The translations under genes were made by a program, and so were the position numbers. 9,302 bases of DNA from Archaeoglobales archaeon (GTDB taxonomy: Archaea; Halobacteriota; Archaeoglobi; Archaeoglobales; Archaeoglobaceae): positions 1 through 9,302 of the forward strand of contig QMZD01000046.1 in assembly GCA_003662985.1 (NCBI GenBank), given 5' to 3'. The notes below the pieces were generated by a model. It saw nothing but the letters and a program-made list of their open reading frames with translations. It did no database searches and had not been told where the DNA came from. Within the stretch, counting starts at the first letter, position 1. Every line of letters starts with the position of its first letter. Shown here one piece after another: positions 6,686 through 9,302 of the stretch.

Positions 6686-7429
6686 ATGATGGTCGTAAAA
6701 GATAAACCGATAGCCATAGGAAAGAGAGGAAATTTCACCAATATCTTTTGTGAGCTCTCACAATCCGGTTTTACCGGTGTGGCTGAGGTATCTTATAGAT
6801 TGGATGAGATTTCAAGAGCGAAGATTGTTTTTATCAAGGGAAAAATAGTGGATTGCAAGATCTCTAAACTTATAAGTAAGTCCGAGCTCACCGGAGATGA
6901 GGCAATAAATGAGCTTTTAAAAGTGGATAAATGTGTTGTGGATCTCTATACAATCAACGAATCAGCTATCGATAATTTCGAACAAAATGAAGTTTATCTA
7001 AAAAGTGCAGCTCAAGCTGTTCCCACCACAGAACAGATATCAGCTGAGGAGAATCCTCTTGAGACATGTAAATTGAATAGAGAAGAGATCTTAAAGAAGT
7101 ATAAAATAAAAGAACCCTCTGAAGAGGAGATAGAAGCAATAATAAAAAAGGCTGTCGAAGATGAACTCGAGGTACTAGAACTCGATGAATTAGAGCAAAC
7201 CAAGGAAGAACTCAAGACTATTGCGAGAAAGTATCTCGGAAAACTATCAAAGAAAATCGAAAATGCAATTGATCAGTCAACATTTCCTGAAGAGCTTTTT
7301 GATTGCATAACAGATATCAAAAAATCCAGATCTCTACTGATGTTTGTCTCAAAAGAGGATTTGAATAAGATGATCGAGGAGATGGATTCAGTGCTTAAGG
7401 CAAAAAATATCGAGAAGGTGAATATTTGA
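6686..7429 (+). CDS. DUF2226-like archaeal protein
   Basis: A 247-residue soluble protein, with no signal peptide or membrane segment. Residues about 10-105 look like a DUF2226/DUF4388-type domain: an FTGVAEVSY strand pair, then KIVFIKGKIVDCKI, then a helix ending in a strand, which is how such domains display a small beta-rich fold. Residues 130-151 (EEILKKYKIKEPSEEEIEAI) resemble a segment I associate with archaeal DUF2226 proteins. From about 144 to 185 it is very acidic and probably helical or coiled-coil, and the final 60 residues form a predicted helical end. The molecular function is unknown. In bacteria DUF4388 proteins often occur with Roadblock proteins and small GTPases, so the pairing with the gene 6 bp upstream is meaningful. 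There is no clear Shine-Dalgarno; translation may be coupled. The alternative start at 6689 changes one residue. Confidence 0.7.
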   Translation: MMVVKDKPIAIGKRGNFTNIFCELSQSGFTGVAEVSYRLDEISRAKIVFIKGKIVDCKISKLISKSELTGDEAINELLKVDKCVVDLYTINESAIDNFEQNEVYLKSAAQAVPTTEQISAEENPLETCKLNREEILKKYKIKEPSEEEIEAIIKKAVEDELEVLELDELEQTKEELKTIARKYLGKLSKKIENAIDQSTFPEELFDCITDIKKSRSLLMFVSKEDLNKMIEEMDSVLKAKNIEKVNI

Positions 7430-7482
7430 AATAACACCTAATTTTAAACGCCAATTATATGGCTGGCAGGTATTCTTGTAAG

Positions 7483-7692
7483 CTACTTTCGTGAATTATT
7501 TTCCTCTTTATCCTTTTTAGACTCCATATTCTTCTTTACCTCGAAATCCCAGCTCCTTCTCGCATGCTCCTTGCCAAGAGATTTCCTATAATCGGCCCTA
7601 AGCTGCGATGAGGCCACCTGAATCATGAGCTCATCAGAGTTTTCAGGAACCTCTTTTCCCGGAAACTTTCTTTGTTTTTCGTTTTCTACCAT
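7483..7692 (-). CDS. Small highly charged hypothetical protein
   Basis: I do not recognise this 69-residue protein. It is strongly hydrophilic, rich in Lys, Arg, Glu and Asn, without cysteines, signal peptide or membrane segment. The centre (DELMIQVASSQLRADYRKSL, about residues 20-39) could form an amphipathic helix, while both ends look disordered. In favour of being real: its codon use (AGA, AGG, GAA, AAG) matches the neighbours, the start is preceded by GGTGAGAGG about 8-12 nt upstream, a TATA-like TTAATATC lies about 28 nt upstream, and no competing gene covers it. Against: no family match and short length. It is divergent from the leuD-like gene and convergent with the Roadblock-DUF2226 pair. 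A nucleic-acid-binding or accessory role is only a guess from its charge. Confidence 0.55.
   Translation of the reverse strand: MVENEKQRKFPGKEVPENSDELMIQVASSQLRADYRKSLGKEHARRSWDFEVKKNMESKKDKEENNSRK
7496..7518 (+). terminator. T-rich termination region downstream of the Roadblock-DUF2226 operon
   Basis: The plus strand is T-rich here, with runs of T4 at 7499-7502 and T5 at 7514-7518, about 70-90 nt after the DUF2226-like stop codon. Archaeal transcription often ends at such tracts. It lies inside the C-terminal codons of the small minus-strand gene (Lys/Glu/Asn-rich), so the T-richness could simply reflect that coding sequence. Confidence 0.25.
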
Positions 7693-7714
7693 CCCTTTTT
7701 CCTCTCACCTTTGA

Positions 7715-7724
7715 AGATATTAAC
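7715..7724 (-). promoter_or_regulatory. TATA-like element of the small hypothetical gene
   Basis: The minus strand reads GTTAATATCT, centred about 28 nt upstream of the start codon at 7692. If transcription began the usual 25 bp downstream, the Shine-Dalgarno-like GGTGAGAGG would be lost from the mRNA, so either a further-upstream promoter is used or the apparent ribosome site is fortuitous. Confidence 0.25.
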
Positions 7725-7766
7725 TTTGCCAAAATGAAAACGTGAACAGAAATTGAAAAATGAAAA

Positions 7767-7775
7767 AAATTTAAA
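7767..7775 (+). promoter_or_regulatory. TATA box of the leuD-like/DUF1152 operon
   Basis: AAATTTAAA, preceded by a purine-rich AATGAAAA stretch that may serve as BRE, is centred 26 nt upstream of the ATG at 7797. There is no GGTG motif before that ATG. The geometry suggests a leaderless mRNA beginning at or beside the start codon. Confidence 0.5.
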
Positions 7776-7796
7776 GGGTAGTCTCCTTCAAAGATC

Positions 7797-8357
7797 ATGG
7801 AGATATTTGAGAGACTCCCCAAAAAATCTCAAATTCAATCCAACAGATTCAAAGAGATAGCAAGAGGAAAAGCCTGGAAGTTCGGGGATGACATTTCTAC
7901 AGACCATATCACACCGGGGAGATACTATCATTTGCGAAGCAATCTTCAGGAACTTGCAAAACACGTGATGGAAGATGCCGACCCAGATTTTGTAAAAAAG
8001 ATGGAGCCTAGCGACTTCATCGTTGCAGGTGAGAACTTTGGGATGGGAAGCAGTAGAGAACATGCCCCCCTCACTATAAAGATAGCTGGCGTCTCTGCGG
8101 TTATTGCAAAGTCGTTTGCGAGAATTTTCTACAGAAACTCAATCAATGTCGGTCTACCGCTTCTGATAGCCGATACAGATAGCATAGAGTCGGGAGACGA
8201 GCTTGAAGTTAACTTCAAGGAGGGCATAGTAAATAATTTGACAAAGGGAGAGATTATCAAAGCTAAGCCTTTACCTAATTTCATGCTGAAGATAATCGAG
8301 GCTGGGGGGCTTGTTGCGTACATAAAGGAGAAAGGAGATCTCCTGATAAGTGAGTGA
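7797..8357 (+). CDS. Aconitase-superfamily hydro-lyase small subunit (LeuD/homoaconitase-like)
   Basis: The swivel-domain subunit of a two-subunit isopropylmalate dehydratase/homoaconitase-type enzyme; catalysis requires an iron-sulfur LeuC-type large subunit, which is not in this window. The 186 residues include [14 protein letters not shown] at 30-43, [14 protein letters not shown] at 78-91 and [18 protein letters not shown] at 104-121, all standard family motifs. The loop after the first motif, which sets substrate specificity, reads RYYHLRSN (42-49) rather than the YLVY-like LeuD or exact YLRT homoaconitase forms; R47-S48 may play the part of the homoaconitase Arg-Thr. I therefore leave open whether it acts on isopropylmalate, homocitrate/homoaconitate, citrate or another 2-hydroxy acid. 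The N-terminus has about 22 residues ahead of the conserved core, but no other start is available and a TATA box supports this one. Its stop overlaps or abuts the DUF1152 gene. Confidence 0.85.
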   Translation: MEIFERLPKKSQIQSNRFKEIARGKAWKFGDDISTDHITPGRYYHLRSNLQELAKHVMEDADPDFVKKMEPSDFIVAGENFGMGSSREHAPLTIKIAGVSAVIAKSFARIFYRNSINVGLPLLIADTDSIESGDELEVNFKEGIVNNLTKGEIIKAKPLPNFMLKIIEAGGLVAYIKEKGDLLISE

Positions 8358-8361
8358 TTCC

Positions 8362-9294
8362 ATGGATTTTATTAAATTTCTAAAAGGGAAAGAACCGAAG
8401 AGGGCTCTCGTTTTTGGAATGGGTGGAGGCGGTGATATTGTTGCCACCATTCCTACTGCGTCTTTTCTAAAGGAATTTGGATACGAGACTTTTCACGGAA
8501 GCATAGTATGGGACAGATACGTGATCGATCCGAAACCGGGGCCAAGGGCAGTTGAGGAGCTTGAAAGCTGCAAGATCGTGAACGAGACCATAGCGATAGC
8601 ATATCCAGAGACAACTGTCAATGGGATCGAGCTGACTGTTTCGAAAGCGGCAAAGCATTTTGGAGAGGTCGTATGCTTAGACATAACGAAGGGGCCAAAG
8701 AAGCTTGCAAATGGGCTAAAGGACTTTATGGAGAAAGAGAGTGTATCCGTTTTAATTTCTATCGATAGCGGAGGAGACGTTCTAGCTTACGGATTCGAAT
8801 CTGGATTAAGGAGTCCCTTAGCGGATTCTATTTCTCTCGCAGCAATTTCAGAAATCGAGGATTCTATCGTCGGCGTTTTCGGTTTTGGAAGCGATGGTGA
8901 ACTTAGGATAGAAGAGCTCCTCGAGAGAATTGCTTTTCAAATGAAAGTAGGAGGTTTTCTTGGCTGTGTATCTATGGGTGAGGAGGATTTTAAGCAGATG
9001 AAGACGCTTACTGAAGATGTCACCACAGAGGCAAGCTTAATCCCCCTCAAAGCTTTCGAGGGAAATCTCGGCCTTGAAAAGATCAGATTTGGAAGGACGG
9101 TTCCCGTTTCACCCCTCTCCATCTTAACATTCTACTTCAGATCTTCCAAACTTTACGAAAGCAATGTCCTTGCAAAAAGCATAATCAAAACGGAGAATAT
9201 CGAAGATGCAAGGAGAATCCTCAACTCCCTCGGGATTTTTACTGAAATGGACTTTGAGTTTTTGATCGAGAGAAAAGAGATAAGATGGGAGTAA
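8362..9294 (+). CDS. DUF1152 domain protein
   Basis: A protein of 310 residues from the ATG at 8362, recognised as DUF1152, a family of unknown biochemical function common in archaea. The N-terminus carries a glycine-rich turn after a hydrophobic strand (ALVFGMGGGGDIV, residues 15-27), like a Rossmann-type nucleotide-binding loop, and the second conserved motif is D135-S-G-G-D139 in SIDSGGDVL. No membrane segment or signal peptide is seen. An in-frame GTG at 8350 would add four residues and overlap the leuD-like gene by 8 bp; GTG has GGAG 12 nt upstream, while ATG 8362 has AGTGA 4 nt upstream, so the start is uncertain. The very tight link to the leuD-like gene suggests translational coupling and perhaps a shared pathway, but no activity can be assigned. 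The gene ends just before the window edge. Confidence 0.82.
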   Translation: MDFIKFLKGKEPKRALVFGMGGGGDIVATIPTASFLKEFGYETFHGSIVWDRYVIDPKPGPRAVEELESCKIVNETIAIAYPETTVNGIELTVSKAAKHFGEVVCLDITKGPKKLANGLKDFMEKESVSVLISIDSGGDVLAYGFESGLRSPLADSISLAAISEIEDSIVGVFGFGSDGELRIEELLERIAFQMKVGGFLGCVSMGEEDFKQMKTLTEDVTTEASLIPLKAFEGNLGLEKIRFGRTVPVSPLSILTFYFRSSKLYESNVLAKSIIKTENIEDARRILNSLGIFTEMDFEFLIERKEIRWE

Positions 9295-9302
9295 GAGGAA
9301 AG

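Noticed and set aside
6295..6741. A 148-codon open frame on the minus strand opposite the Roadblock gene, longer than that gene.
   Set aside because: It is exactly antisense to a protein with a recognisable fold and spans the promoter and the junction with the DUF2226-like gene; its sequence is low-complexity Ser/Ile/Phe-rich as expected from the complement of an acidic gene.
7012..7215. A serine-repeat protein on the minus strand.
   Set aside because: The Ser runs are the antisense reading of Glu/Asp codons in the acidic linker of the DUF2226-like protein.
7430..7482. Possible small RNA between the convergent DUF2226-like and small hypothetical genes.
   Set aside because: No tRNA-like cloverleaf, stable hairpin or C/D or H/ACA motif could be seen by eye in these 53 bases.
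7788..8063. A 91-codon minus-strand frame opposite the leuD-like gene.
   Set aside because: It is antisense to a gene with strong conserved motifs and has no family features or promoter of its own.

Overview
The window looks like a chromosomal segment of a thermophilic euryarchaeon, most likely Archaeoglobales (Archaeoglobus/Ferroglobus/Geoglobus type). The inference rests on archaeal TATA boxes about 25 bp upstream of several start codons (apparently leaderless mRNAs), a GMP synthase ATP-PPase encoded as a separate subunit, a Trm112-like zinc protein, a Roadblock/LC7 protein paired with a DUF2226-like protein, a DUF1152 protein, Lys/Glu-rich proteins and heavy AGA/AGG/ATA codon use. The species is not determined. 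I see no rRNA, tRNA, CRISPR array, insertion sequence or phage gene; this is mostly ordinary core metabolism plus a few poorly understood archaeal genes.

Layout. 1-213: AT-rich promoter region with phased direct repeats, leading into a thioredoxin reductase gene (+). 1168-6145: a long minus-strand block, read from right to left as Trm112-like protein, CTP synthase (pyrG), GMP synthase subunit B (guaAb), class III aminotransferase (argD-like) and an ADP-ribosylglycohydrolase-family protein that collides with trxB through a 9-bp 3' overlap. The first three are tightly spaced and probably one nucleotide-biosynthesis operon; the aminotransferase has its own TATA box and probably starts a second unit. 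6146-6313: divergent promoter region with a perfect 8-bp inverted repeat against the TATA box of the plus-strand unit. 6314-7429 (+): Roadblock/LC7 protein and DUF2226-like protein, probably one operon. 7483-7692 (-): a small, highly charged orphan protein. 7797-9294 (+): a LeuD-like hydro-lyase small subunit with an atypical specificity loop, coupled to a DUF1152 protein.

Together: PyrG makes CTP from UTP and GuaAb makes GMP from XMP, both ATP- and glutamine-dependent aminations. The glutaminase subunit GuaAa, the LeuC-type partner of the LeuD-like protein, and any small GTPase that might partner the Roadblock protein are all absent from this window.

The items most worth a second look are the Roadblock/DUF2226 pair with its operator-like palindrome, the LeuD-like/DUF1152 pair, a 13-bp tandem repeat carrying three Shine-Dalgarno-like motifs and a 11-codon mini-ORF between pyrG and guaAb, and the small orphan protein. 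None is clear proof of a new system.
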